In this document: positions 24,105 to 32,926 of the stretch, in pieces
Layout of the letters: every line of letters starts with the position of its first letter
Position numbering within the stretch: position 1 is the first letter of the stretch
DNA from: Cellulosimicrobium sp. ES-005
GTDB lineage: Bacteria > Actinomycetota > Actinomycetes > Actinomycetales > Cellulomonadaceae
Assembly: GCF_040448685.1 (NCBI RefSeq)
Contig: NZ_CP159290.1
Span: 310,001-374,000, forward strand
Reading direction: 5' to 3'
DNA length: 64,000 nt
Position numbers and translations under genes: made by a program
Notes under the pieces: model-generated
What the model saw: the letters and a program-made list of their open reading frames with translations, nothing else
Told to the model about the DNA's origin: nothing
The model's database searches: none

Positions 24105-24207
24105 GCGGGCAAGGAGCCCGGCCCTCGCCTCCACCCAGGACCACGCCGGGCAAGGAGCCCGATCCGCCCCCACCCAGGACCACGACCCGCCCCCACCCAG
24201 GACCACG
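24105..24207. repeat. Short direct repeats upstream of the Nudix gene
   Basis: CCACCCAGGACCACG occurs three times (24131-24145, 24170-24184, 24193-24207), and GGGCAAGGAGCCCG occurs twice around the first two copies. Located in the gap between divergent RidA and Nudix genes, so it overlaps both promoters. Operator cluster or slipped-strand repeat. Confidence 0.7.
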
Positions 24208-24279
24208 ACCCGCCCACGATGAAACCCGGGGCACGGCCCCCGACGGGCCGTGCCGCCGTCGGCTGTGTAGGAAGGAGGG

Positions 24280-24771
24280 GTGAAGCAGTCAGCAGGGCTC
24301 GTGCTCTACCGTTTCCGTGACGACGTCGTCGAGGTGCTCCTCGGGCACATGGGCGGACCGCTGTGGGCGCGCAAGGACGCGGGCGGCTGGACGATCCCCA
24401 AGGGCGAGGTGGAGCCCGGCGAGGACGGTCACGCCGCGGCGCTGCGCGAGTTCGCGGAGGAGCTCGGCGTCCCGGCCCCGGCGGCGCAGGCGCCCGACCT
24501 CGACCTCGGCACCGTGCGTCAGCGTGCGGGGAAGCTCGTCGCGGCGTGGGCACGCGAGGCGGACCTCGACGTCGCGGCGATCTCCAGCAACACGTTCGCG
24601 CTGGAGTGGCCGCCGCGCTCGGGGCGGATGCAGGAGTTCCCCGAGCTCGACCGGGCCGGCTGGTTCCCGCTCGCACGGGCTCGCGGCCTCGTCGTCGCGG
24701 GCCAGGTCCCGCTGCTCGACCGCCTCGAGGAGCGGCTGGCGGACGCCCGCGACCCTGCCGTCGAGCCGTAG
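24280..24771 (+). CDS. Nudix hydrolase
   Basis: 163 residues. The complete Nudix box GEVEPGEDGHAAALREFAEELG (GX5EX7REUXEEXGU) is preceded by WTIPK. It starts MKQSAGLVLYRF and resembles Nudix proteins described as predicted NTP pyrophosphohydrolases of the DR1025/MutT-like type. Substrate unknown. GTG start at 24280 with GGAGGGG upstream. A small membrane-protein gene follows 9 nt later. Confidence 0.9.
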   Translation: MKQSAGLVLYRFRDDVVEVLLGHMGGPLWARKDAGGWTIPKGEVEPGEDGHAAALREFAEELGVPAPAAQAPDLDLGTVRQRAGKLVAAWAREADLDVAAISSNTFALEWPPRSGRMQEFPELDRAGWFPLARARGLVVAGQVPLLDRLEERLADARDPAVEP

Positions 24772-24780
24772 GCTCCGGGC

Positions 24781-25059
24781 GTGGCGCTGTATCACTACGG
24801 GCTCTCGAAGCCGCCGCGCGACCAGCGACGACGCCGCTGGTGGGCCGTCGCGGTGCTGGTGCTGTGCGCTCTGGTCGGCCCCTTCGTCGTGGCGGGCGCG
24901 GTCCAGGCCTGGCTCGCGGGCGACGTCGCCGAGGCCCTGATGCAGACCCTGGTCTCGATCCTCTGCCTCAGCGGGGTCGGGAGCGCGGTCTGGGGGTTCG
25001 TCGACTCGTTCCGCGGCGAGCGCCTGCCGGACGGCGGTCCGGGTCAGCCCAGCAGGTAG
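24781..25059 (+). CDS. Small membrane protein, two predicted helices
   Basis: 92 residues. A basic N-terminal stretch (KPPRDQRRRRWW) leads into helix AVAVLVLCALVGPFVVAGAVQAWL and a second helix MQTLVSILCLSGVGSAVWGFV. No family recognised. It follows the Nudix gene closely, and its 3' end overlaps a minus-strand mini-gene by 16 bp. Confidence 0.65.
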   Translation: MALYHYGLSKPPRDQRRRRWWAVAVLVLCALVGPFVVAGAVQAWLAGDVAEALMQTLVSILCLSGVGSAVWGFVDSFRGERLPDGGPGQPSR

Positions 25060-25172
25060 GGCGCCGCGGCGAAACCGGCGACGAGGCCGACGAGCACGAC
25101 GGCGGCGGCGGACAGGTGCGAGTGCCGCGCGCGGCTCGCGGTGCGGCGGGCTGCCTCGGTCACGGTGGTCAT
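25044..25172 (-). CDS. Very small membrane protein (42 residues)
   Basis: MTTVTEAARRTASRARHSHL followed by a single hydrophobic helix SAAAVVLVGLVAGFAAAPYLLG. ATG at 25172 is preceded by GAGAGGA at correct spacing. Too short for automatic calling, but composition and ribosome site support it. Function unknown. Confidence 0.55.
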   Translation of the reverse strand: MTTVTEAARRTASRARHSHLSAAAVVLVGLVAGFAAAPYLLG

Positions 25173-25288
25173 GGCGGTCCTCTCGTCGGGGTGGTTCCAG
25201 GGAGAGAGACCGCGCCCGACGCGATCCATGACGCGGTTCCGGCCGACCTCGGCGCGATCTGCGTCACACCGCGGCGACCGGAACGCGC

Positions 25289-25320
25289 CGACCCTGGTGC
25301 AGCATCGTGCACCAGGGTCG
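25289..25320 (-). terminator. Terminator of the thiolase gene
   Basis: Perfect 13-bp stem CGACCCTGGTGCA (25289-25301) and TGCACCAGGGTCG (25308-25320) with a 6-nt loop, 56 nt past the thiolase stop. Confidence 0.75.
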
Positions 25321-25375
25321 GGTGGTTCGCTCGGGCAAGCGCGTGCGGCGGGGTCCTGCGTGCCCGACGAGGGCG

Positions 25376-26605
25376 TCAGGCGCGCAGGATCAGCGCGTCG
25401 CCCTGCCCGCCCCCGCCGCACAGCGCCGCCGCGCCGACGCCGCCGCCACGGCGCTTCAGCGCGAGCGCGAGGTGCAGCGCGAGGCGGGCGCCGGATGCGC
25501 CGACGGGGTGGCCGAGCGCGATGGCGCCGCCGTCGGTGTTCACGACGTCCGCGTCGATGCCGAGGTCCGCGACCGACTGCAGCGCGACGGCGGCGAACGC
25601 CTCGTTGATCTCCACGAGGTCGAGGTCCGCCGCGGCGATCCCCTCGCGCTGCACGGCGGCCTCGATGGCCCGCGCCGGTTGGGAGTGCAGCGAGTTGTCG
25701 GGTCCCGCGACCTGCCCCGCCGCACCGATCTCGGCGAGCCACGGCAGGCCGTTGCGCTTCGCGAAGGCGCGGCTCGCGACGACGACCGCCGCCGCGCCGT
25801 CGGACAGCGGCGAGCTCGACCCGGCGGTGATGGTCCCGTCCTGCACGAAGGCCGGGCGCAGCCGCTCCAGGGCCTCGAGCGTCGTGTCGGCGCGCACGCC
25901 CTCGTCGTGCTCGACGACGACCGGCTCGCCCCGCCGCTGCGGCACCTCGACGGGGGCGATCTCCTCGGCGAGGCGGCCGGCATCGCGCGCGGCCGCGGCC
26001 AGCTGGTGCGAGCGCAGCGCGAACGCGTCCTGCTCGGGGCGGCCGATGCCGCGCGTCGCGCAGCCGCGGTCGGTGAGCTCGCCCATGACCTCGCCGCTGA
26101 ACGGGTCGTTCAGGCCGTCGTGCGTGAGCGAGTCGGCCATCGTCACGTCCCCGAACGCGAACCCGGCGCGCGAGCCCACGACCAGGTGCGGGGCGTTCGT
26201 CATGGACTCCTGGCCGCCCGCGACGACGACGCTCGCCTCGCCCGTGCGGACCAGCCGGGCCGCGTCGATGATCGCGGTGAGGCCCGAGAGGCACAGCTTG
26301 TTGATCGTCACGGTGGGCACGTCCCAGCCGAGGCCCGCGAGGATCGCGGCCTGGCGCGCGGGGCCCTGCTTGGCGCCCGCCTGCACGACCTGCCCGACGA
26401 TCACCGTGTCGACCTGCTCCGGCGCGACGCCCGCGGCCGCGAGCGCGCCGCGGATCGCGTGCGCGCCGAGCTCGGCGGCCGAGAGCGAGGCGAGCGCGCC
26501 GCGGAAGCGCGCGAACGGGGTGCGTGCGCCGTGCAGGAGGACCGGGGTGACCTCGTCCTCGGGGGTGACGGCGACGTCGGGCAGGGGGCTGGCGGCGGTG
26601 CTCAT
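25376..26605 (-). CDS. Acetyl-CoA C-acyltransferase (thiolase)
   Basis: 409 residues. The thiolase active-site Cys is in INKLCLSGLTAI, the second-site His in GGAIALGHPVGASGAR, and the third box is CGGGGQGDALIL. NEAFAAVAL is also conserved. It cleaves 3-ketoacyl-CoA or condenses two acetyl-CoA. Next on the same strand lies a glutaryl-CoA-dehydrogenase-like gene, so both may serve acyl-CoA breakdown (beta-oxidation or lysine/aromatic degradation). A 115-bp gap separates them. Confidence 0.95.
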   Translation of the reverse strand: MSTAASPLPDVAVTPEDEVTPVLLHGARTPFARFRGALASLSAAELGAHAIRGALAAAGVAPEQVDTVIVGQVVQAGAKQGPARQAAILAGLGWDVPTVTINKLCLSGLTAIIDAARLVRTGEASVVVAGGQESMTNAPHLVVGSRAGFAFGDVTMADSLTHDGLNDPFSGEVMGELTDRGCATRGIGRPEQDAFALRSHQLAAAARDAGRLAEEIAPVEVPQRRGEPVVVEHDEGVRADTTLEALERLRPAFVQDGTITAGSSSPLSDGAAAVVVASRAFAKRNGLPWLAEIGAAGQVAGPDNSLHSQPARAIEAAVQREGIAAADLDLVEINEAFAAVALQSVADLGIDADVVNTDGGAIALGHPVGASGARLALHLALALKRRGGGVGAAALCGGGGQGDALILRA

Positions 26606-26720
26606 GGGACTCCGATCCGGGGAGGGCGAGGAGACGGGGCGAACAGGAAGGAGCCCCGGCGCCGCGAGGAGGGGCGAGCGGCGCCGGGGAGCAGGGGGAG
26701 GGCGTGCGCCCTCGGGACCG

Positions 26721-27971
26721 TCAGACGAACGCGGAGACGCCCGTGATGTCGCGCCCGACGATGAGCGCCTGGACCGACTCGGTGCCCTCGTACGTGTGCA
26801 GGGCCTCGATGTCGGCGAAGTGCCGCGCGACGCGGTTCTGGAGCAGGATCCCGTTGCCGCCGAGGAGGTCGCGCGCGCTCGCCGCGACCTCGCGGGCCCC
26901 GCGCGTGCACGTGTACTTAGCGAGCGACGCCTGCGGGCCGGTGAGCGTCCCCGCCTCGTCGAGGCGCGTCATCTGCGCGACGAGGAGCTGGAGCTGCGTG
27001 ATCGTCGAGAGCATCTTGGTGAGGCGCTCCTGGACCATCTGGTTCGCGGCGAGCGGGCGCCCGAACTGGACGCGCTGCGTCGCGTACGCGACCGCGGCCT
27101 CGTAGCAGGCCACCGCGTGCCCGACGGCGGCCCACGCCACACCGAGGCGCGTCGCGAAGAGCACGCGCGAGGTGTCCTTGAACGACCGCGCGCCGGGCAG
27201 GGCGTTCTCGGCGGGGACGAACACGTCGTCGAGCACGACGTGCGCCTGCCAGATCGCGCGGAGCGACACCTTGCCGGTGATCGTCGTGCCCGTGTAGCCG
27301 GGGGTGTCCTGCGGCACGACGAACCCGTGGACCTGGTTGTCGGCTCCGTCCTCGGCGTCGCCGACGAGGCGCGCCCACACGACCGTGATGTGCCCCGACG
27401 ACCCGTTGCCGATCCACTTCTTCTCGCCGTTCAGCACGTAGCCCTCGACGCCGTCGCGCGTCTCCTTGCGCGCCGTCGTCTCGAGCGAGACGGAGTCCGA
27501 GCCGTGGGTGGGCTCGGTGAGCGCGAACGCGCCGAGGATCTCCCCGCGCGCCATGGGCTCGGCGTACCTCGCCCGCTGCTCGTCGGAGCCGAGCATCTGG
27601 ATGCTGCGCAGCGCGAGACCGCCCTGGACGCCGCAGATCGTCGCGACGGAGCCGTCGCCGCGCGACATCTCCATCGCGGCGAGGCCCGCGCCGAGCAGGC
27701 TCACGCGCGGGCGGCCCTCGACGTCGACGCCGTCGCGCAGCAGGTCGAGCTCGCCCATGCGCTTGACGAGGTCGAACGGGACCTCGGCGCGCTCCCAGTA
27801 GTCGTCGATGACCGGGAGCACCTCGTCCTGGACGAACTGCCGGACGCGCTGCTGGTGGGCGCGGTCCTCCTCGGTCGCGTCGGCGAACGCGCCGGCGTAG
27901 TCGAGGTCGAGCGGGGTCGCGAGGTCGTAGGTGGGCTCGGTGACTCCGGGCATGATCGGGGTGGTAGGCAT
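26721..27971 (-). CDS. Acyl-CoA dehydrogenase (glutaryl-CoA dehydrogenase-like)
   Basis: 416 residues. FAD and substrate motifs: ILGAFALTEPTHGSDSVSLET, GYVLNGEKKWIGNGSSGHITVVWAR, FATRLGVAWAAVGHAVACYEAAVAY, RVQFGRPLAANQMVQERLTKM, and the C-terminal catalytic Glu in LHTYEGTESVQALIVGRDITGVSAF. The last stretch is closest to glutaryl-CoA dehydrogenases. Start ATG 27971 has GGGAGC upstream; the extension to 28097 is non-conserved. It probably shares a pathway with the thiolase downstream. Confidence 0.93.
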   Translation of the reverse strand: MPTTPIMPGVTEPTYDLATPLDLDYAGAFADATEEDRAHQQRVRQFVQDEVLPVIDDYWERAEVPFDLVKRMGELDLLRDGVDVEGRPRVSLLGAGLAAMEMSRGDGSVATICGVQGGLALRSIQMLGSDEQRARYAEPMARGEILGAFALTEPTHGSDSVSLETTARKETRDGVEGYVLNGEKKWIGNGSSGHITVVWARLVGDAEDGADNQVHGFVVPQDTPGYTGTTITGKVSLRAIWQAHVVLDDVFVPAENALPGARSFKDTSRVLFATRLGVAWAAVGHAVACYEAAVAYATQRVQFGRPLAANQMVQERLTKMLSTITQLQLLVAQMTRLDEAGTLTGPQASLAKYTCTRGAREVAASARDLLGGNGILLQNRVARHFADIEALHTYEGTESVQALIVGRDITGVSAFV

Positions 27972-28167
27972 CGGTGCTCCCCTGGGAGGGCGGCTGGGGT
28001 CGGTCGTGCGCGACCGGCTCCGGCGCGGGTTCCCGGGTGCGGGCCCGGCGTCGGCGGCGGTCTCTCCCATAGTGCAGCGATACCCGGTATCAGTCAATCT
28101 GAGACGGCGTATCGCACCGGATCCACGGCGCCGTGCGATCTCGCGACCTCCGTCCTACCGTCGAGAG

Positions 28168-28515
28168 ATGGCACTCGACCTGTTCGTGACGATGCACGTG
28201 CGCGACCACGACCCCGCGCGCGACTGGTACGTGCGCCTGCTCGGGTCGGACCCGACGTTCGTCGCGACGCCCACCGAGTCCGTGTGGGAGCTCGCCGAGC
28301 ACCGGTGGCTCGTCGTCGAGCAGGTGCCCGAGCTCGCCGGCCACGGCGTCGTCACGGTGTTCCGCGACGACGTCGACGCGTTCCTCGCCGCGGCGTCGGG
28401 CCGGGGCATCGAGCCGGACCGCCGCGAGACCTACGACGGCGGGGTCGTGAAGACCGTGTTCCGCGACCCCGACGGCAACGAGATCGGGCTCAGCGGCGCG
28501 CTCCCGTCGTCGTAG
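28168..28515 (+). CDS. Glyoxalase / VOC-superfamily protein
   Basis: 115 residues, one pair of beta-alpha-beta-beta-beta units: MALDLFVTMHVRDHDPARDWYVRLLGSDPTFV, RWLVVEQVPELAGHG, VKTVFRDPDGNEIGLSG. The DPDGNEIGL end is typical of VOC proteins (glyoxalase, dioxygenase and resistance proteins). Substrate unknown. ATG 28168 sits after GAGAG. Confidence 0.87.
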   Translation: MALDLFVTMHVRDHDPARDWYVRLLGSDPTFVATPTESVWELAEHRWLVVEQVPELAGHGVVTVFRDDVDAFLAAASGRGIEPDRRETYDGGVVKTVFRDPDGNEIGLSGALPSS

Positions 28516-28524
28516 GGTGCGCGC

Positions 28525-29196
28525 GTGACGACGACGGCCGACCGGGTGACCTGGGACGACGACGCCTCCGCGGGCGCGTGGATCGCGCCGCGCCTCGGGG
28601 AGTTCGGCCCGCGCGTCGACGGCACGGTCCCGCGCGGCTACGCGGCGTACGCGTGCGTCCCGCACCCGGGCTGGGACGACGACGTCACGCTCGCGACGCA
28701 GACCGACGCCCTGGCCGCGGCGCTCGCGCCCTTCACCGGCGACCAGCCCGTGCACCTCGCCCTGTGGACGGGCCACGCGTTCCTCTACGACCACGGCACC
28801 GACCCGCGCGCGAGCTCGGGGGTCGCGCCGCTCGTCGGGTGGCCCGAGGACGAGCAGCGGCCGACACCCGAGGAGATCGAGCGCGCGGTCGCCGAGGCGT
28901 GGGAGCAGCTCGCGCCGACGCTCGTCGAGCGCCCGGCCGCCCCGATGCTCCTGCTCCCGCACCGCGAGTACCACCTGTGGACGGGGACGCTCGCCGACGC
29001 CGGCGCGTTCCGCGACCACGAGCAGCCGCCCAACCTGTGGTGGCCGGAGGACCGGTCGTGGTTCGTCGGGACGGAGATCGACGCCGCCGCGACCTACGTG
29101 GGCGGGAGCGACGCGCTCGTCGAGGCGCTGTGCACGGACCCGGCGCTGCGTGCGAGCCGCGCCGCGCCGTCGGACCGGATGCTGTTCGAGGACTGA
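28525..29196 (+). CDS. Hypothetical protein
   Basis: 223 residues, rich in Trp, Asp and His: GAWIAPRLGEFGPRVDGTVPRGYAAYACVPHPGW, HLALWTGHAFLYDHG, LLLPHREYHLWTG, QPPNLWWPEDRSWFVGTEIDAAATYVGG. The pattern looks like a soluble globular protein conserved in actinobacteria, without a named fold I recognise. GTG at 28525 follows the glyoxalase gene by 9 nt. Confidence 0.75.
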   Translation: MTTTADRVTWDDDASAGAWIAPRLGEFGPRVDGTVPRGYAAYACVPHPGWDDDVTLATQTDALAAALAPFTGDQPVHLALWTGHAFLYDHGTDPRASSGVAPLVGWPEDEQRPTPEEIERAVAEAWEQLAPTLVERPAAPMLLLPHREYHLWTGTLADAGAFRDHEQPPNLWWPEDRSWFVGTEIDAAATYVGGSDALVEALCTDPALRASRAAPSDRMLFED

Positions 29197-29227
29197 CCCG
29201 CGGCTGCCCCGGCCGCAGGCACCCGGG

Positions 29228-29926
29228 TCAGGCGGGCGCGCCCGCCGCCTCGGCCTCGGCCGTCGCGCGCCGGTTGACGCGCCACCACACGAAGAACCCG
29301 ACGAGCGTGAACGCGCCGTAGAACACGTACATGAACGCGGACGCGTAGAACCCGGCCGAGACGAGCAGCGGCACGCCCACGACGTCCACCGCGACCCAGA
29401 TCAGCCAGAACTCGACCCAGCCCTTGGCCATGCCGTACGTCGCGAGCAGCGAGCCCATGAAGATCCACGCGTCGGCCCAGACGGGCTCGTACGACTCGAG
29501 CGCCCGGAACAGGGGCGTGAGCAGCGCCGTCCCGCCGACGAGCGCGACGAGGAGGAACGCGCGCTGGCGCCACGACGCCCAGCGCGGCACGACGGCGACG
29601 CCGTGGCTGTCGGCGTCGGTCTCGCCGAGCCGGGCCTGGGTCCGGCGCCACTGCACCCACCCGTACACCGACACGACGACGAACATGACCTGCCGCCCGG
29701 CCTGGCCGAGCAGGTTGACGGGGTTGGGCGTCGCGAAGACCGCGCCGAGGAACACCGTGAGCAGCAGCAGGTTGCCGACGATGCCCACCGGCCACGCCCA
29801 CACCTTGCGCCGCATGCCGCCCAGCGCCGACGCCAGGCCGAACCCGTTGCCCACGATCTCGCGCCACAGCAGGTGCTGGTCGCCGATCGTCAGCTGCGCG
29901 TCGAACAGCGCGTGGATCAGGTCCAT
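29228..29926 (-). CDS. ribM: PnuC-family transporter, probable riboflavin importer (RibM/PnuX type)
   Basis: 232 residues with about seven membrane helices and PnuC features: ALGGMRRKVWAWPVGIVGNLLLLTVF, GRQVMFVVVSVYGWVQWRR, MGSLLATYGMAKGWVEFWLIWVAVDVVGVPL. PnuC proteins import nicotinamide riboside or related vitamins by facilitated diffusion. An FMN riboswitch about 160 nt upstream argues for riboflavin, as shown for RibM of Corynebacterium and Streptomyces. The specificity comes from the riboswitch, not from the protein sequence. Confidence 0.85.
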   Translation of the reverse strand: MDLIHALFDAQLTIGDQHLLWREIVGNGFGLASALGGMRRKVWAWPVGIVGNLLLLTVFLGAVFATPNPVNLLGQAGRQVMFVVVSVYGWVQWRRTQARLGETDADSHGVAVVPRWASWRQRAFLLVALVGGTALLTPLFRALESYEPVWADAWIFMGSLLATYGMAKGWVEFWLIWVAVDVVGVPLLVSAGFYASAFMYVFYGAFTLVGFFVWWRVNRRATAEAEAAGAPA

Positions 29927-30082
29927 CGGATGTCCTCGTCCTCCCGGGCACGCGTGCTCCGGGGTGAGGGCGGGCGGCGGGGCCGGGCCACGAGGGCCCG
30001 ACGGCGTCGCTCACCACGGCGAGGCCGAGACCCGTCGCGCGGGCTCGCGAGAGCCCGGCCGAGGACGGCCGCGCCGCACGTG

Positions 30083-30200
30083 CTTCCTCCCATCCGGACT
30101 GTCACCGTCGGTCCTGGAGTTCCACCAGGTCAACCGCGCGTGGGCGCGGGTCGCGGACTGTCACCGCCGGCTCGGAATTGCACCGACCCCGGAGCACGTT
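30083..30200 (-). promoter_or_regulatory. FMN riboswitch (RFN element)
   Basis: On the minus strand the conserved blocks appear in order: CTCCGGGGTCGGTGCAATTC, CCGGCGGTGACAGTCCGCGA, a variable arm, GGTGGAACTCC, GACCGACGGTGACAGTCCGG and ATGGGAGGAAG. This matches the RFN consensus, with paired conserved loops and the AGTCCGGATGG closing stem. FMN binding should shut off expression of the PnuC-like gene. The edges are approximate. Confidence 0.92.
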
Positions 30201-30349
30201 CGTGCGTACTGCGTTCTGCAACCGCTGATGCTACCGGCGCATTCCCCGACGCCGCGCCGACCGGTCACTCGATACGCGACATCGGCACATCCGACCGAGG
30301 TCGGCAGTCGCGATGACCGAACTCGGCAGAAGCTGCCGATCTCAGCTGG

Positions 30350-31108
30350 TCACGCGAGCGCGTCGCGGACGGCGCGCGCGACGTCGTCCGCGACGCCCTG
30401 CGCGTCCGCGTCGGCGTCCACCACGGTTACGACGACGCGGCGCGCCGTGGGCGTGCCGTCCCCGCTGCGCTCCTGGGCGGCGCCGTCGGGCGCGGCGTAC
30501 CGGCCGACGGCGGCGCGGCGCAGGTCCGCGAACGCCTCCTCGAGCTGGGGGCGCAGGTCCTGGTCGGGGGAGCGCAGCCACCGGCGCAGGAGCGCGTTGT
30601 GGACGGCGACGACCGACGCGGCGAACGCGATGGACGCGGTCGACCGGCGCTCGTCCGGCGGGAGCGCGTCGCGCAGGTATGCGGTGAAGGCGCGCTCGTA
30701 GCGGTGCGTCGTGACGAGCTCGCGGTCGCGCAGCGCCGGCACCTGCTGGAGGAGCTGCCACCGCGCGAGCGACGTCTCCCGCTGCCCGACGTGGTGGTCG
30801 AACACGAGCCGCGCCGCGCGGCAGACCTCGACGTACGGGTCGACGGCGGGGTCCGGCGTGAGCCGGCCCTCCGCGTCGGGCACGGGCCGCGTCGCGGCGA
30901 GCATGACGACGACCTCGTCGAGCAGGAGCTCGTGGTCCGCGAAGACCACGTCCTCCTTGGAGCCGTAGCGGCGGAAGAAGGTGGCGCGGCTGACCTGGGC
31001 GGCGTCGGCGATCTCCTCGACGGTCGTCTGCTCGTACCCCTTGCGGGTGAAGAGCTCGATCGCTGCGTCGACGGCCTGGGCGTGGGTGCGGCTGCGGACG
31101 TCGGTCAT
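30350..31108 (-). CDS. TetR-family transcriptional regulator
   Basis: 252 residues. The HTH is TVEEIADAAQVSRATFFRRYGSKEDVVFADHE, preceded by AQAVDAAIELFTRKGYEQT. The ligand-binding part is all-helical, with an extra tail after residue 210 that is Ala/Val/Asp-rich (VVVTVVDADADAQGV), unusual for TetR. ATG 31108 is supported; longer frames upstream lack conservation. Divergent from the RNA-repair operon, so it may control itself or that operon; no ligand is evident. Confidence 0.9.
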   Translation of the reverse strand: MTDVRSRTHAQAVDAAIELFTRKGYEQTTVEEIADAAQVSRATFFRRYGSKEDVVFADHELLLDEVVVMLAATRPVPDAEGRLTPDPAVDPYVEVCRAARLVFDHHVGQRETSLARWQLLQQVPALRDRELVTTHRYERAFTAYLRDALPPDERRSTASIAFAASVVAVHNALLRRWLRSPDQDLRPQLEEAFADLRRAAVGRYAAPDGAAQERSGDGTPTARRVVVTVVDADADAQGVADDVARAVRDALA

Positions 31109-31328
31109 GCACCGGACGGTACACCGGTCCCGCTCGCGCGCCCCTTCCGGCCGAGCGCCGGCGCTCCCTGCGGTCGTCCCCCGGGCCCGAAGGCCCGCAC
31201 TCGGCAGTGGCGACCACGTGCGGCCGCCGGCTGGACGTTGGCCGGGCGCGTGCCGTGGGCAGCGGCGCCCGTGGTTCGACGGTAGACCTCCGGAGCGTCC
31301 GCGTCGATGGGCGGAGGGGCTGAAAACG

Positions 31329-31360
31329 GTGGCCGTCCACAGGCTGCGTGGCCGTCCACA
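31329..31360. repeat. Direct repeat GTGGCCGTCCACA upstream of hen1
   Basis: GTGGCCGTCCACA at 31329-31341 and again at 31348-31360, period 19 bp, 34-65 nt before the hen1 start. Each copy is a weak palindrome. Spacing suggests an operator for a helix-turn-helix protein such as the divergent TetR. Confidence 0.55.
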
Positions 31361-31393
31361 ATCCCGGTGCCCTGCCCGGCGTCGGATGACACC

Positions 31394-32926
31394 ATGGCGC
31401 CCATGCTCGTGACCCTCGCCGCGACGGCGTCCCCGGGGACGCTCGACGACGCCACCGACCTCGGGTTCCTGCTGCACAAGCACCCGGACCGTGCCCAGGT
31501 GTTCGACCTGCCCGTGGGCCGCGCGCACGTGTTCTACCCCGAGGCGACGGCGGCGCGGTGCGAGGTCGCGCTGCTGCTCGAGGTCGACCCGGTCGGGATC
31601 GTGCGGAACAAGCGCTTCGGTAGCGGCGACGCCTTCGCCCTCGCGCAGTACGTCAACGACCGGCCGTACGCCGCGTCGTCGATGGTCGCCGTCGCGCTGG
31701 GCAAGGTGTTCGCGACGGCCATGGCGGGGCGGTGCGACGCCCGGCCCGGGCTGCCCGACGTCGAGCTCCCGCTGGAGCTGCACGTCCCGTCCCTGCCCTG
31801 CCGCGGTGGGCCCGACCTGGCGCGCCGGCTCTTCGAGCCGCTGGGCTGGCACGTGACGGCGACCGCGGAGCCGCTCGACCCGGCCGTCCCGGCGTGGGGC
31901 GCCTCGCGGTACGTCGACCTGCGCCTGCGCGGCACGCGACGGCTCGCCGACGCGCTCGCGCAGCTCTACGTGCTGCTGCCCGTGCTCGACGACGCGAAGC
32001 ACTACTGGGTGTCCACGGACGAGGTGGACAAGCTCGTGCGCGCGGGCGGCGGCTGGCTCGCCGACCACCCCGAGCGCGCGCGGATCCTGCGCCGCTACCT
32101 CGCGCACCAGCGCCGCTACGTCGAGGACGCGACGGCGCGCCTCGCCGCGCTCGACGGCGCCGCACCCGCGGACGTGGCCGAGCCCGACGGCGAGGTCTCG
32201 CCCGACGGCGCGACGTCACCCGGGGCGGACGTGCCGGAGCCGCCGCTCGCCCGGCAGCGCGCGGACGCGGTGCTCGGGGTGCTGCACGAGGTCGGCGCGC
32301 GGACCGTCGTCGACCTCGGCTGCGGCGAGGGCATGCTCCTGCGCCGGCTCGCCGCCGACCGGACGTTCACGCGCGTCCTCGGCACCGACGTCTCCGCGCG
32401 CGAGCTCGAGCGCGCGGCCGCCCGGCTGCGCCTGCACGACGCGAGCGACGCCGAGCGCGAGCGCGTGCGCCTGCTCCAGTCGTCCCTCACGTACACCGAC
32501 GACAGGCTCACGGGGTTCGACGCCGCGGTCCTCATGGAGGTCGTCGAGCACGTCGACCCGTCGCGCCTCGGCGCGCTGGCGCACGCGGTGCTGGGGCACG
32601 CGCGGCCGCGCACCGTCGTCGTCACGACCCCCAACGCGGAGTACAACGTGCACTACCCGAACCTGCTCGACGGGCCGGGCGGGAGCCGGGTGCGGCACCC
32701 CGACCACCGGTTCGAGTGGACGCGCGCCGAGCTGCGCGCGTGGGCGGGCGCCGCCGCGGAGCGGTACGGGTACGCGGTCGAGCACCGCGACGTCGGACCG
32801 CTCGCGCCGGACGTCGGGGCGCCCACGCAGCTGGTGGTCCTCACGCTCGTGCCGGAGGGGGCCGTCGTGCACGACGCGCCGACCGCGGCAGGAGCCGACA
32901 CGCGCGAGGGGGAGGAGGCCCGATGA
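31394..32926 (+). CDS. hen1: Hen1, 3'-terminal RNA ribose 2'-O-methyltransferase
   Basis: About 510 residues. The N-terminal half (DLGFLLHKHPDRAQVFDLPVGRAHVFYPE ... VLLPVLDDAKHYWVSTDEVDKLV) is the Hen1 N-terminal domain, which partners Pnkp. The C-terminal half is an SAM methyltransferase (VVDLGCGEGMLLRRLA) with metal-binding EVVEHVDPSR and TPNAEYNVHYPNL. It methylates the 2'-OH at the RNA end before ligation, making repaired RNA resistant to re-cleavage. ATG 31394 has GGA upstream; ATG 31403 (MLVTLAATA) is a close alternative. Overlaps pnkp as ATGA. Confidence 0.97.
   Translation: MAPMLVTLAATASPGTLDDATDLGFLLHKHPDRAQVFDLPVGRAHVFYPEATAARCEVALLLEVDPVGIVRNKRFGSGDAFALAQYVNDRPYAASSMVAVALGKVFATAMAGRCDARPGLPDVELPLELHVPSLPCRGGPDLARRLFEPLGWHVTATAEPLDPAVPAWGASRYVDLRLRGTRRLADALAQLYVLLPVLDDAKHYWVSTDEVDKLVRAGGGWLADHPERARILRRYLAHQRRYVEDATARLAALDGAAPADVAEPDGEVSPDGATSPGADVPEPPLARQRADAVLGVLHEVGARTVVDLGCGEGMLLRRLAADRTFTRVLGTDVSARELERAAARLRLHDASDAERERVRLLQSSLTYTDDRLTGFDAAVLMEVVEHVDPSRLGALAHAVLGHARPRTVVVTTPNAEYNVHYPNLLDGPGGSRVRHPDHRFEWTRAELRAWAGAAAERYGYAVEHRDVGPLAPDVGAPTQLVVLTLVPEGAVVHDAPTAAGADTREGEEAR

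Noticed and set aside
24363-29321. 1652-codon open frame on the plus strand
   Set aside because: It runs antisense or out of frame through several recognised genes (Nudix, thiolase, acyl-CoA dehydrogenase) and is Arg/Ala-rich. High GC content removes stop codons in shadow frames.
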